Of a stretch of 64,000 nt of DNA, positions 11,031 to 64,000 are shown piece by piece. A program made the translations under genes and the position numbers. The notes beneath the pieces are model-generated. The model was not told the DNA's origin. It saw only the letters and a program-made list of their open reading frames with translations, and searched no databases. The stretch covers positions 2,753,833 to 2,817,832 of the forward strand of contig NW_004955473.1 in assembly GCF_000276665.1 (NCBI RefSeq), read 5' to 3'. How positions within the stretch are numbered: the stretch's first letter is position 1; every line of letters starts with the position of its first letter. This stretch comes from Chinchilla lanigera. Lineage: Eukaryota > Chordata > Mammalia > Rodentia > Chinchillidae.

Positions 11031-11849
11031 GATTTTATTTTGCAATCTATTTCCTTAGGGGGTCATCACTGGGCCTGCGTAGCTTACTGATCAGGCAGAT
11101 ATTGGTCAGAGCTTGAGTTTAAACATGCTGTGCTACAAAGCTTTTCTCTCTCTGGTGATGGATCTGTGCGTGGGAGGGGGTAAACATTCAAACTTCAGGC
11201 TGTTTTTAGACTTCACGATATTTGCTTTTTGCCAGGCTTCCTTATGACTCCTCTGGGGTTGCGTGCTGTCTCCATCAGCCAGGAACGTGTGGGTGGTTTA
11301 AGCCTATTCCAAGCTGGGCTGCGCATGTGCACGTCCTCCTATTAACAGAGAATATGTGGGAACTATATGAGCACCCTGGGTCTACGTTACCTCACTAAGC
11401 ACCTTCTTACATTCTCCATTAGGGCACCAGACTGTGTTGGTCCTAATCAGACACACAAGCAAAAGCTAGTAGATCTACTGGGTATTCTGGTTCACTTGTT
11501 ACTGAATTTGCCACTTTCACTGAGAATGCTGCCAATCAAATGAACTCCTCCCATGAAACATGAAGGCTACCGGTTGGTACAGCCTGCCCTCCCTTGGTTT
11601 ATTCCTGCATGCACACAGCTCACAAACAACAGATACATGCTGCCTTATATAATGTTTAATGATTTTCACTAACAAATGTTTCTTAGTTTTCAAGCATTGA
11701 ATTCTAGAATGTTGGAATGGTTGCTTTTTACTGTCTCATAGAACTTAATGGATGTTTTTGAGAAGATCTCTCAGTCTTCTGTCATGCCAGAGCTCTCATT
11801 CTACCATTAATATTTTATAGTATTATCTTATTTTATAATATTATCTTTT

Positions 11850-12465
11850 GATCTAGCTGAATGATATGAGAAACCAACAGCCAACATGGTACTAAATGAT
11901 CAAAAAGTGAAAGGTTTCACTCTAATATCAGGAAGAAGACAAGGATGCCCACTATCACCATTCCTGTTCAATTTTCTAGCCAGAGCAATTCAACAAAGGA
12001 AGAAAGAAAAGGAATATGGATAGCAAAGGAAGAAGTTAAATTATCATTACTTGCTGATGACAATGATACTCTATATCGAAGACCCCAAAACCTCCACCAA
12101 AAAACTCCTAGAATTAATAACCAAAGGATGCAAAGTCAATACTCAAAAGTTGATAATGTTCCTGTATGCAAAAAGCAAACACACTGAGAGAGAAATTAGT
12201 GAAACATCTTTCACAACAGTATCATGAACAATGAAATATGACTCAATCTAACAAAGGAAGTTAAAGACCTATATATTGAGAAGTACAATACTCCGAAAAA
12301 GTAGATGAAATAAGATAGCAGAAAATGGAAAGATATCCCCTGCTCGTGGATAGGCAGAATCAATATAGGGAAATGGCCATACTTCCAAATCTATTACACA
12401 GATTTAATGCAATCTTGATCAAAATACCAGTAGCATACTTTACAGAACTAGAGAAAAAATCATAA
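11850..12465 (+). mobile_element. LINE-1 ORF2 fragment (reverse transcriptase region)
   Basis: Sense L1 ORF2: 'AAACCAACAGCCAACATGGTACTAAATGA', 'GGAAGAAGACAAGGATGCCCACTATCACC' (the RT 'RQGCPLSP' motif region) and 'TGCTGATGACAATGATACTCTATAT', which corresponds to the catalytic YADD motif and is altered here. Frame is broken; not functional. Confidence 0.8.
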
Positions 12466-12760
12466 AAGTTAAATTCAGTAATTTTATGTCATATCTTCCT
12501 TTGTATATTCCTTAGCATTTTTATAAATACAATTATGCCATCTGCAAATTAGATAGTTTTATCTCAATCTATATGCTTTTATTTCTTTTGCTTGCCTTAC
12601 ATCACAAGCCAGGACCTCTTGTATAAAGTTGAGCAGGAGAATGTGAAATAACCTCTGTTTTGGATTTTAAGAAGAATCAATCTATTATCATGATCTCTTT
12701 ATATTTTCATATACTGCCAATATTTTAAAACACATGCCAATCATTCATGGGCAAGAAGAG
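12466..12760 (-). mobile_element. LINE-1 ORF2 fragment, opposite orientation
   Basis: 'ATGCCATCTGCAAATTAGATAGTTTTATCTC' and 'ACATCACAAGCCAGGACCTCTTGTATAAAGTTGAGCAGGAG' are antisense L1 ORF2, wedged between sense L1 blocks. Suggests an inversion or nested insertion. 12760-12950 is unassigned. Confidence 0.65.
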
Positions 12761-12954
12761 ATGATGAATGAGAAGAATATAGCAAGTTAAGTTCTGGAAA
12801 AACATGGTTCATCTCTAATCCAGATTTCCAACTAACTAGCTAAGTTGATTACCTTGACAGGTAAGTCACTTCCCTGCAGGGTTGTCATTTTTACTCAGAG
12901 AAGATGAACTGACCACACGTGATCAGAGGTTTTCAAATTTTTCAAGTAAACTTC

Positions 12955-14190
12955 CTCTCTTAAAAAGGATATCCAAGGGCAACAAGAGCAAAAATAGACA
13001 AGTGGGATTATGTCGAACTAAGGAGCTTCTGCACAGCAAAGGAAGCTGTCAATAGAAGGAAGCGATATCCTACAGAAGTGTAGAGAACAGTCGTCAGCTA
13101 TTCATCTGACAGAGGGCCAACATCCAGAACATATAAAGAATTAAAAACCTCAATTAAAATAAAGTAATCTAACTTTTTAAATGGGCAAGTGATCTAGATA
13201 GACATATCTCAACAGAAAAAATACAAATGTCCAATGAGTATATGAAAAATTGCTCAGCATTACTAGCCATCAAAGAAATGCAAATCAAAACCACAATAAC
13301 ATTTCTCAAATTGGCAACTATCAAAAAGTAAAAAAATAATAAATGCTGGCACTATAGAGATATAGAGAAATGGAACTTTTATACACTGCTGGTGGCAATG
13401 TAAATTAGTGTAGCTATTATGGAATACAATATAGCGGTTCCTCAAAAAAGTAAAAATAAATGGACCATATTGTCCATCTATCAACTGCTGAGTATATATG
13501 CAAGGGATACAAAAGCAGCACATCAGGGACATGAGCACTCCTGTGTTTATTACAGCACTGTTCACAATAGCCATGGAAATAACTGAGGTGTCCATCAGCA
13601 GATGAGTGGATAAAGAAAACGTGGTACACATAAGTAATGGAATATTAATCAACTTTAAAAGAATAAAATCCTATCGTTTGTGTCAAAATGAGGGGAACTG
13701 GAGGATAGTACTTTAAGTGAAAGAAGTCAGACAGAAAAAGACAAATACGTCATCTTCCCTTTCCTATAGGGAAGCTAAAAATAGTGAATGTCATGCAAGA
13801 AGCGAGTGGACTCATGTTTATTAGACAAGAGGAAGGGTAGGATAAGTCAGACCCAGAAAGGCAAATGCACCATGATTTTTTCCTGGATGAAAAGCTAGAA
13901 AAATGTTGATAAAATATTATTTGCTCGAAGTTAAGAAGGCCAGGAGGTAAGGGGATCAGTAGGACACCAGCACTAAAATACACTGAGGTGGAGGAGTAAG
14001 TTCTAGTGCTCTACAGCACAGTAGGGTAAGCACTGTTCATGACAACCTACTTTTTATTTTATGAGGAATTAGAAGAGTTTGAAGGTTCTTAACACAAAAA
14101 AATGATAAGGACATGGAAATGCTAACTACACTGATTTGCTCATATACCTTGTATGCACATATGTATAGTTATTATGTGCTAATTAAAAAG
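12955..14190 (+). mobile_element. LINE-1 ORF2 C-terminus and 3' UTR
   Basis: Sense L1: 'GACAAGTGGGATTATGTCGAACTAAGGAGCTTCTGCACAGCAAAGGAAGC', 'CAACATCCAGAACATATAAAGAA', 'GCTGGTGGCAATGTAAATTAGT', 'GTGTCCATCAGCAGATGAGTGG'. Stops and indels throughout. The minus open frame at 13263-13652 is its antisense shadow. Confidence 0.85.
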
Positions 14191-14459
14191 AAAAATTGTC
14201 CTCCAAGAAATAGTAATATTTTTTAAAAGTCTGTTTGGGTCCTGTAAAGTCACGGGTAGTGTAACTGAAGCCCAAGTCACTCATGCTCTCTATCTGTCTC
14301 TGTACCCTGGCAGTACACACACAAAAGCTGAAAGTTTCCATGAATGGAGTGTACTTTGAAAGGACGCACCATGTAATTAATATCACTTCCTTGGAGAGAT
14401 AAAGATAGACGATGCACAGGGATATGTGTCCATAGTAAAACAGCATATATTACATGTAA

Positions 14460-14461
<2 letters not shown>
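14191..14461. other. Unassigned intergenic DNA
   Basis: No recognisable element; short open frames only. Confidence 0.5.

Positions 14462-14463
<2 letters not shown>

Positions 14464-14500
<37 letters not shown>
14464..14500. repeat. (AT)n microsatellite
   Basis: Uninterrupted run of about 18 AT units. Confidence 0.95.
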
Positions 14501-14510
<10 letters not shown>

Positions 14511-14929
14511 AGAGATAAAATGTATGATGAATGTTTATATTTAGAACTTTATTGCAGTAAAAGACACATTGCCTTTAATTCCCCTCAAAATACTCCTCAC
14601 TCAAACACACTTATCCCATTGTTCTTGCCATTTTCTGAAGCAGGTCTGAAGTCCTCTTTCATGAGTATGTTCATGAGGTGCGATCAAAAAAGGGGTGGAT
14701 GCTACCGTTGAGTGCCACTTAATGAAAAGGCAGGACTGTAAAAACATTAGGGTGTGTCCTCATCCACATTACTAACTGGATCTGGCATTGTGCGACTATT
14801 AGGTCTTCCCCAAATTCAAAATGACTGTGGAAGGTAAAAGTTTGAGTCGGTTCAGGACATGGAAGCAGCCACAACAGCACAATTAAAGACACAAAAAATG
14901 GCATGCAGAAGAGTAAATCTGAGTCATTT

Positions 14930-15250
14930 AGAGGGAAGTGGGTAAATCTGAGACCATAATGTTAAGTGAAATAAATCAGACACACAAGCATAAATATCAC
15001 ATCACTGCTGTTATATGAGAAGGCAAAAGTATGAATAATTTAAAGAGCAAAATAAAAGTTAGATAATATGAAATAATAAGGAGATAGATTTGCAAATATG
15101 AAGGGGAACTAGAGATGGAGGAGGAGGGAAAGGAGGTCAAGGGGGGAGTAAAAAGAATGAAGAGGTGTTATGTACATTGCCAACTCCCCACAATGAATGT
15201 AACCTTTATGTACAGCAAGCATGCATGAATAAACATAAAAAGAAAGAAAG
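14930..15250 (+). mobile_element. LINE-1 3' UTR with A-rich tail
   Basis: 'ATGTTAAGTGAAATAAATCAGACACACAAGCATAAATATCACAT' is the end of L1-type sequence, followed by a purine-rich stretch and an (AAAG)-rich tail. 14500-14930 is unassigned. Confidence 0.65.
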
Positions 15251-15329
15251 TTCAAGAATGATGCGCTAAGATGTTAATGGTGGTTACCTCAGTTGGATGG
15301 ATTCTGGTGATTTTAATTTGTTTTTTAAA

Positions 15330-15465
15330 ATTTTTTTGGCGAGAGTGGCGCATTGGAGACAAGGTCATGCAACGTAGTCCAGGCTGGTCTTGAACTTGCG
15401 ATCCTCCTGCAATTTGCCTCCCAGGTATTGAGAGTACAGGTGTGCAGCACTGTAACTGGACCCGT
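15330..15465 (-). mobile_element. B1-like SINE
   Basis: Antisense B1: 'GTAGTCCAGGCTGGTCTTGAACTTGCGATCCTCCTGCAATTTGCCTCCCAGG'. Poly(T) precedes it, as expected for a minus-strand tail. Confidence 0.7.
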
Positions 15466-15479
15466 TTGTATGTTTTATT

Positions 15480-15575
15480 TTATGTGTGTGGGAGGGTGCT
15501 GGGGATCAAACTCAAGGCCTTGCACATGTGAGGAAACCAGTCTACCTACTTGGCTACTATCCCAGTCTTCTTATT
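15480..15575 (-). mobile_element. ID SINE, diverged
   Basis: 'GTGCTGGGGATCAAACTCAAGGCCTTGCACATG' is an antisense tRNA-derived ID unit next to the preceding B1. Confidence 0.6.
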
Positions 15576-15924
15576 TATGTTTTTGTTAATCTTTTTTAAA
15601 TGGATAGATTGATATTATCAGGAGAAAAGAGCTGTTTTGAGGAAGCACAAAAAATGAAAATATTATGTGGAAGAAAGTTCTTTTGAGCTGGACATTTTAT
15701 TAAATCCATTGATAATTAATAAGATTGATAACATTCAATACTGGGAATGTAGGAAGGGATCCTGAAGTTAGAGGCTTTCATGCCAAAGTAATAAGGGACT
15801 AATGAGAAGATGCCAAGAAATGGGGCCATTACTTTGGTCAGAATTCTTAACTTCTAACATTCGAGACACACCACAGATTATTCTTAGGTTCTTGGATAAA
15901 AGCGGTTGTGTGGTGCCTTTTCTT
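15576..15924. other. Unassigned intergenic DNA
   Basis: AT-rich, no recognisable gene or element. Confidence 0.5.
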
Positions 15925-16108
15925 TTTCACTGAAGTTTTTTTGTTTGTTTTTTGTTTTTGCTTTTGAGACCAGGTCTCGCTATATAATTTAGTCTGGGCT
16001 GAACTCAATATGTAGCTCAGGCAGGCCCTCGAACTCACAACAATCCTCCTGCCTCAGCCTCCCAAGAACTGGGATTACAGGCATGTGCCACCATGCCTGG
16101 GATCATGA
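15925..16108 (-). mobile_element. B1 SINE with internal duplication
   Basis: Antisense B1 beginning in a T-rich tail (GTTTGTTTTTTGTTTTTG). It repeats a related unit inside (TCGCTATATAATTTAGTCTGGGCTGAACTC then AATATGTAGCTCAGGCAGGCCCTCGAACTC), the internal duplication typical of B1. Ends GTGCCACCATGCCTGG. Confidence 0.85.
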
Positions 16109-16485
16109 AAGTTTATTTGATCTATTTTTCCATGATAATGCTAAAATCTTTGTCAACAGACTCTTCATATGCTATGCTGCTCACCTAGCCATGAATTCAT
16201 TGCCCATTCTTCTCTTCCCCTGACCTGCAGCCCAGCTTTCCACTTTACCTTCCTCTGTGTGGACAGGCTCATGAGTCTGTCACAGAGCTCAACTTCAGAC
16301 TTTCTCTTGAAAGCAGATATGCAAACTTTGTTTAAAACAGTTTCCTGCTATGAATCATAGTCTCGTTGTGCAATTATACCAGCAAAACCTAAGGCATGAA
16401 GTCTAGGTGGAAAAAGAAAGAGAAAAAGAGGCAATCCATTCTTCCTTTACCACTATCTGCAAAGCAATGACTTATTCACTTTAAT
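16109..16485. other. Unassigned intergenic DNA
   Basis: No recognisable gene or element. Confidence 0.5.
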
Positions 16486-16489
16486 TTTC

Positions 16490-16720
16490 TTGATATTGAT
16501 CTCTTCAGTAAACATTTGTTGAGTGCCTGCTTCATGCCAGGCAGTGAAATACATGACTTCACCCCTCTAGAACATTTATTTCTGAAATCACTCTATGAGT
16601 TAGGATGACCGCTTTATAGGCAGGAACCAAGGTACAGGGAGCTAAAGAGACCTGGCTCAGTCATACTGCTGGTAATATTCCAAATAGACTCTTTGGTCAC
16701 CAGAGCTACTGCTTGTTCTA
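16490..16720. repeat. MIR-type ancient SINE
   Basis: 'TTGTTGAGTGCCTGCTTCATGCCAGGCA' and the later 'CTGGCTCAGTCATACTGCTGG' block match MIR/L2-class core sequence. Decayed. Confidence 0.45.
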
Positions 16721-17020
16721 CCAGCCTCGCAGCTGCCTCTCCAGCTGAAGTTACTGTGGAGACTGCAGTGAGTTGTCAAAATATTAGCCAAGGTACGCAC
16801 CCATGTCCGCAACATGATGGCACTTCACCGGTCTGATTTTACCAGCCCGTTTACTTACTGCCATAGAATAAGCTGGTTCAGTAGAGACAAAGGGTGGTGT
16901 TTTGGGCTTCCTGCCTAATAGGGTTTAAATGTACTTTTAAAGATGTCTCTTTCAAAAGCTACTGTCTCACTTACTGAGAGGTCCTGGAAGCTTTCCCGCT
17001 GAAGTCAGGAGAAAAAAATG
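16721..17020. other. Unassigned intergenic DNA
   Basis: No recognisable gene or element. Confidence 0.5.
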
Positions 17021-17024
17021 GATG

Positions 17025-17500
17025 CATTCTATTGCTACTATTATTTAGCATTTCACTGGGAACATTAGCCTACCCAATTAGACAAAAGAAAGAAATTAAT
17101 ATTACAAGAATTAGAAAGGCACTCTGGAGGCTGGGGCAGGAGAGCTGCAAGTTCCTGAACTATAGAGCAAGACTCTGTCTCAAAAAACCACCACCACTGG
17201 TCCAGGACTTATGACACAACACACACACTGGAAAGGAAGACATACAAGTATTTCTAATCGCAAATAGTAGAATTGTCCTATACCTGATAAGTCAAGAATC
17301 ACATAAAGAACTACTACACACTTAAAACTCAGTATGAAAGACATAAAATGAATGTATAAAATACATTCCTTTACATATGCAAACAATTGTCAATTAAAAA
17401 TAGAATAGCAGAAAAGATTTCCACTTTGAAAAGCAACCAAGAAGATTACATACCTGCAGTGAATATGTAATAATGCATAAAGCCTATATTTGGAATATTT
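17025..17500 (+). mobile_element. LINE-1 ORF2 fragment split by a B1
   Basis: The ORF2 region 'CCCAATTAGACAAAAGAAAGAAATTAA' (17078-17104) is interrupted by a 5'-truncated B1 (about 17116-17195: 'GGCTGGGGCAGGAGAGCTGC...GCAAGACTCTGTCTCAAAAAA'). L1-like sequence then resumes. Confidence 0.65.
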
Positions 17501-17734
17501 TCACATACTTAAATGCTTATCACCTAAACTCATTGATCAGTCTTAGCATCACTATAAAAGAAAACAATCAGACACACACCCCCCAGTATGATATAATATG
17601 AAGTACACAGCACCAACTATGAAGTCTTCTTACAAAAAAAATTCAGTGTGAATCTCACGGGGCACTGATAAGGAATACAGAGAGTAGAGGACCAAGTAAA
17701 TGAGATCACAATGAAGCTAGCAGCAAAGATTAGG

Positions 17735-17816
17735 ACCGTGATGGCAAACCTTTTAGAGTTTTCAATGATACAAACAGCACGCTGTGGCACAGGTGCCATA
17801 GGTTTGCCTCCACTGG
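17735..17816. mobile_element. Short hAT-like element with terminal inverted repeats
   Basis: The left end CCGTGATGGCAAACC (17736-17750) and right end GGTTTGCCTCCACTGG (17801-17816) are near-inverted copies about 80 bp apart. The start 'GATGGCAAACCTTTTAGAG' resembles the OposCharlie-type hAT terminus from memory. No 8-bp target duplication is obvious. Could be a decayed miniature element or coincidence. Confidence 0.35.
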
Positions 17817-18264
17817 CTGATGACATGTGACATGACAGGACCAGGGCATAGAAATTGCCCATAAATCAAAAGTAAAAGGATACCACTGTAGGTGGTATAC
17901 CAGGGAAGGATATCACTGTAGATCAAAAGAAGATAAATAGATTTAACAGTCGAACACAATGGGTAGACCGTGCCTGGATCCTGATTCAAAACAATCAGCT
18001 GTACCAAGAGGATCCTTGAGTCAGTTGGAGACTTTGAATACGGACTGTGTATTATATGAGAATGAGAGAGTATTTGGTAATTTGTTAGGTGTGGTAAATG
18101 GCTTTGGGGTAATACAGAAAAAGTCCACATTTTTGAAGGAAAGTCTATGAATTCTATTAAGGGGGGGAAAAGAAAGATGTTTGAGATTTGCTTTCAAGTA
18201 ATTTGCAGGAAGTAGACAGGGGAAAAAAAACAGAGAAAGCATGGCAACATTTCAACATTATTTA

Positions 18265-18640
18265 CATTATTCTAGGACTAATTTGCTACGGCAACCATAG
18301 CAAAATACTACACACTGGACGGCTTTAGCAAAACAATATTTCTCACAGTTCAGGAGGCGAGAGCTGAAGATTAGGGTGTCTGCAGGCTTGGCTTCTCCTG
18401 AGGTCTAATTCCCAAGGTACCTGCAACAGTCCTTCTCTGAGGATGCACATCACTGGTGTTTCTGCCTTCAGACACTCTTCTTCTAAGAACGCCCATCAGC
18501 TTGGGTTAGGGTATATCTGAAAATTCCACTTCTAGCTTAATCTCTTTTTTAAAGTGCCCACCTCCAAATATAGTCCCGCTCTGAGGTCCTGAGGGTTAGC
18601 GCTTCACCCTGCACATTTTGAATGATGATGCTTGCACAGG
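18265..18640 (-). repeat. MLT1-type MaLR LTR
   Basis: Antisense MLT1: 'TTTGCTACGGCAACCATAGCAAAATACTACACACTGG', 'TTCTCACAGTTCAGGAGGC', 'CTCCAAATATAGTCCCGCTCTGAGGTCCTGAGGGTTAG'. Diverged, non-coding. Confidence 0.65.
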
Positions 18641-18699
18641 AGTTTATTTTCCCATCCTTTTTGTTTTTATGCATTTATAAAAATGTACATTAGACACAA

Positions 18700-18956
18700 G
18701 AACATCCTGGAAAACAAGGGCATGAAAAAGGAGATCTGAACAAATTGAGTAGGAAAATGCACCATCAGAATGATGTCGGTTACCCCGAAATAAATTTGTA
18801 TTTTTAACATCTCAATAAATATCTCAACATTCATTTCGTGGAACTAAACAAGGCTATAATACCTAGAAAAATAAGTAAATAAGGATAGCCAGGAAAACTA
18901 AGGAGAAGAAAGCAATGGGATACGGAGCAGTCTTACTAGATATTAAAACATACTCG
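18700..18956 (+). mobile_element. LINE-1 ORF2 fragment, left piece
   Basis: 'GATAGCCAGGAAAACTAAGGAGAAGAAAGCAATGGGATACGG' matches the ORF2 region encoding the stretch before the thumb. It breaks at about 18956 and the expected continuation appears near 19440. Confidence 0.55.
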
Positions 18957-19440
18957 GTGTGGGGGACCACTGGGACAGCTTTCCCTGAAAGAAGCCCATT
19001 TGTCTCCATTTTGGCAAATCCTTGCTCTACTTCCATGGAATCCAGTACTCTTTCTGCATACCTCTCTCTGCATATTGCAGCAATATCATTGCACCTCCTA
19101 CCTAGCCCATCTCACAGCACTCACCTACTTCCCATCATTCTCACAGTCACTCGACCCCGAGCCACTCCCCTCTTCACAAATTAAACCCTGTTCAGCCCTG
19201 GGTTAAGACCTTTGTTCCGGTTAGCCATTTCTCTGACTGGACTCACGACCTCCTTGGCTCCCCACAACTACAGATATGTCTTGGTCTCTTTATTCTCGCC
19301 ATGGGTTGCAATAGAAGTGGTAGATTGGAATTTAGTTACTAGAATTCCAATAACTTTCCCTTAGGTTTACAAATCCCAAGGAAAGACTCCTCCATACCAC
19401 AACAAGGTCCAGATCCAGTTCACTATACTCTGGAGTCTCA
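18957..19440. repeat. LTR-like block inserted in LINE-1 (candidate solo LTR)
   Basis: About 480 bp of unrelated sequence splits one L1. It starts TGTGGGGGACCACTGGGACA, is C/T-rich, and includes an AATTAAACC-like signal and 'GGACTCACGACCTCCTTGGC', features compatible with a rodent ERV solo LTR. Target duplication and exact ends are not resolved. The 18915-19184 open frame is not a gene. Confidence 0.3.
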
Positions 19441-19668
19441 AAAATTAAAACAGTATGATAATATTTGTACCTAAATGGAAAGGAATAAAAATCTAAAAAT
19501 AGACCCAAGTACATACAGCAATTTACTATATGATAAAGTCAGCTTCGCAAATCAGTGAAAGCAGAAATGAACTTCCTGATTAATGATGTCTGGGTAACTG
19601 GGAAGCTAGTTGGAAAAAGATAAAGTTGGATTCATATCATACATCGGGGTAAAATCCAAATCGATCAA
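19441..19668 (+). mobile_element. LINE-1 ORF2 fragment, right piece
   Basis: Continues the L1 left at 18956 ('AAAATTAAAACAGTATGATAATATTTGTACC', later 'AAAGATAAAGTTGGATTCATATC'). It then flips orientation at 19669. Confidence 0.55.
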
Positions 19669-19825
19669 ACAGTTGTTTTTAATGCCCAGAAGAGGTATAG
19701 CTGTGTCAAACGGAAGCTCTCTTTTGAGTTTTCTAAGGAATCTCCATACTGATTTCCATAGTGGTTGCACTAGTTTATGTTCCCACCAGCAACAAAAAAG
19801 GTTCCCTTTTCCCTACAACCTGCCA
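19669..19825 (-). mobile_element. LINE-1 3' region, opposite orientation
   Basis: 'ATGCCCAGAAGAGGTATAGCTG', 'AATCTCCATACTGATTTCCATAGTGGTTGCACTAGTTTATGTTCCCACCAGCAAC' are antisense L1 3' sequence directly abutting sense L1. Confidence 0.65.
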
Positions 19826-20280
19826 GTGGAATGCCCTCTTTTTATAAGGGGAATACTCAGATTAGATTTGGGCTCTTCCTAATGACCTCATTTCAATTTA
19901 ATTATCACTTTAAAGACACTGTCTTCAAATCTCCAAGTGCGTTCATGTTTTGAGTGGGTTTAGGATTTCAACATTTGAATTTTGTAAGACATTTTGGAGA
20001 ACAATCTAAAAACAGCAAAAGCAACCATGCATTACTCCTGACCAGCAGCTCCACTACAGAACTCTACTCTACAGATCTACCTGAACGCTGTACAATGACA
20101 TATGACTACAGTATTCATCACAGCCTGGTTGAGTAAACTATAGTTACTTACACGGTCAAAATGATGGAGCTGTAAAAAGAAATGAGGATACGCTCCGTGC
20201 ACAACGAAAGGGAGATCTGTACAATATATGCAGGTAGAAAGTGAAGACAAAATGCAGTGCAATAGCCCATTATCTAAATA
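19826..20280 (+). mobile_element. MLT1 fragment then old LINE-1
   Basis: About 19835-19945 reads like a decayed antisense MLT1 end; about 19960-20270 like an old L1 3' end in sense ('CACAGCCTGGTTGAGTAAACTATAG', 'GAGCTGTAAAAAGAAATGAGGATACG'). 20280-20797 is AT-rich and unassigned. Confidence 0.4.
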
Positions 20281-20797
20281 GGATGAATGCTTTTAAATAC
20301 CCTTGTACAATGCTCATATAAGGAACTAGGGAAGGCTAAGCAACTACAACCAAAAACTAATACAACTGTAACTGATGGGACTGTAGCAGGTACACAGAAT
20401 GGAGGGAACAGGAGAGAAAGTGAGGCTTTCTATTTATTCTTTGTCATATTGTTTTCACTTCTAAATTGTGAAAGTTCAAAATAATTAAAATTATATGAAA
20501 TATATAAAATAAAGGATATTTTCATTTCTAAGCCATGTAAATTAAAAATTATACAAAGGAAATATACATAATATGCATATGGAAATGGTTCTCTATTTAT
20601 CTATGTATCTATCCATTTACCTTCCTAGCACAGCCATGAAATTTCTAGTAAAACATGGACTAGCTAATCTTTTTACTTTTAAAAATGTCTATTCTCATTT
20701 TGTCAAAGTTTCATGTAGGTTTTCCAAATTATGCACCCATGAAATAAAGAAAATCCCTAGAAGTCTCAAGCACGTTCTTTCTTTTGTTTCTTTGCAG

Positions 20798-21077
20798 AAA
20801 GGAGCCCAGGTGAATGTTCAGTTGGCTTTGATGTTGGCCAGAGAAGAGGCTGTCCCGATGCCGCGGACCCCAGCACTCCACAGCACAAACGCCCTCGGGT
20901 GTGCATCACTCCGCGCAAACAGCAGTGGGCCCGCCGAAAGTGGGGATGACTGACTGGGGGTGGGGGAACCTGAGTGCACTGCAGCCAGCTGGGAGTGAGA
21001 TTGCTGGAGAAAGCCCCTTCCTGTCACAGCACCCACAGCACTCTGAGCCTGCTAGCAGCCCAACAGCCGCTCCAAGG
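20798..21077 (+). promoter_or_regulatory. FRMD7: Inferred FRMD7 5' leader with upstream ORFs
   Basis: This GC-richer block precedes the start codon and contrasts with the AT-rich repeats upstream. A pyrimidine tract ending TTTGCAG at about 20797 resembles a splice acceptor, so the leader could belong to an exon joined to a further upstream non-coding exon. It contains a five-codon upstream ORF (ATG at 20814, stop ending 20831), a longer one overlapping it (ATG at 20830, stop ending 20953), and an ATG at 20946 that is in frame with the FRMD7 start and has no intervening stop. No TATA box is evident. The transcription start site cannot be fixed from sequence. Confidence 0.45.
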
Positions 21078-63938
<42,861 letters not shown>

Positions 63939-64000
63939 AAGTGTGGACTCTATGAATATTTCTGAGCCAGCTCCATGTTACCATCTTAGGTTAAAAAAAT
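63939..64000 (+). other. FRMD7: Start of FRMD7 3' UTR (truncated by window end)
   Basis: 62 nt after the stop codon. No AATAAA poly(A) signal is present, so the transcript end lies beyond the window. Confidence 0.8.

Noticed and set aside
13263..13652. 129-residue minus-strand open frame
   Set aside because: It is the antisense shadow of a sense LINE-1 ORF2 3' region.
20573..20797. TATA-like sequences in AT-rich DNA before the leader
   Set aside because: The whole stretch is AT-rich so TATA-like words are expected by chance; none sits at a supported distance from a known start site.

Overview
This is a mammalian genomic window, most likely from a non-murid rodent. It contains a complete, intact coding sequence for FRMD7 on the + strand (the X-linked FERM-domain gene of infantile nystagmus), in twelve exons from 21078 to 63938. 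The exons encode 711 residues by my count; the human protein is 714. All eleven introns begin GT and end AG, every exon junction keeps frame, and I see no frameshift or internal stop. The rodent assignment rests on B1-type SINEs, B1-ID dimers and tRNA-derived ID SINEs, several with clear target-site duplications, plus rodent-like L1 3' ends. I see no B2 elements, which argues against mouse or rat. I cannot name the species from sequence alone.

Layout. 1-20.8 kb: gene-poor upstream DNA built from layered L1 (both orientations), ERVL-MaLR LTRs, B1/ID SINEs and DNA-transposon relics. 20.8-21.08 kb: inferred 5' leader. 21,078-21,134: exon 1. 21,135-45,648: a 24.5-kb first intron holding most of the gene's repeats and a tailless 5S rRNA retropseudogene. 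45.6-51.5 kb: exons 2-5, encoding the FERM N-lobe and the start of the central lobe. 57.0-61.7 kb: exons 6-11, encoding the rest of the FERM domain and the FERM-adjacent segment. 62,853-63,938: the large terminal exon 12, encoding the low-complexity C-terminal half. The window ends 62 bp after the stop codon, so the 3' UTR and poly(A) site lie outside.

There is one protein-coding gene, so no operon or pathway logic applies. Apart from FRMD7 and its upstream leader ORFs, I could not support any open reading frame here as a gene; most fall in repeats or intron sequence. The most unusual structure is a 371/370-bp inverted repeat at 7.25-7.62 kb and 10.25-10.62 kb. Its arms differ, by eye, only by one base in a homopolymer. 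One arm is an inverted copy of downstream L1-like DNA dropped into a SINE with junction microhomology, a footprint of replicative template switching. I found no candidate for a new multi-gene system.
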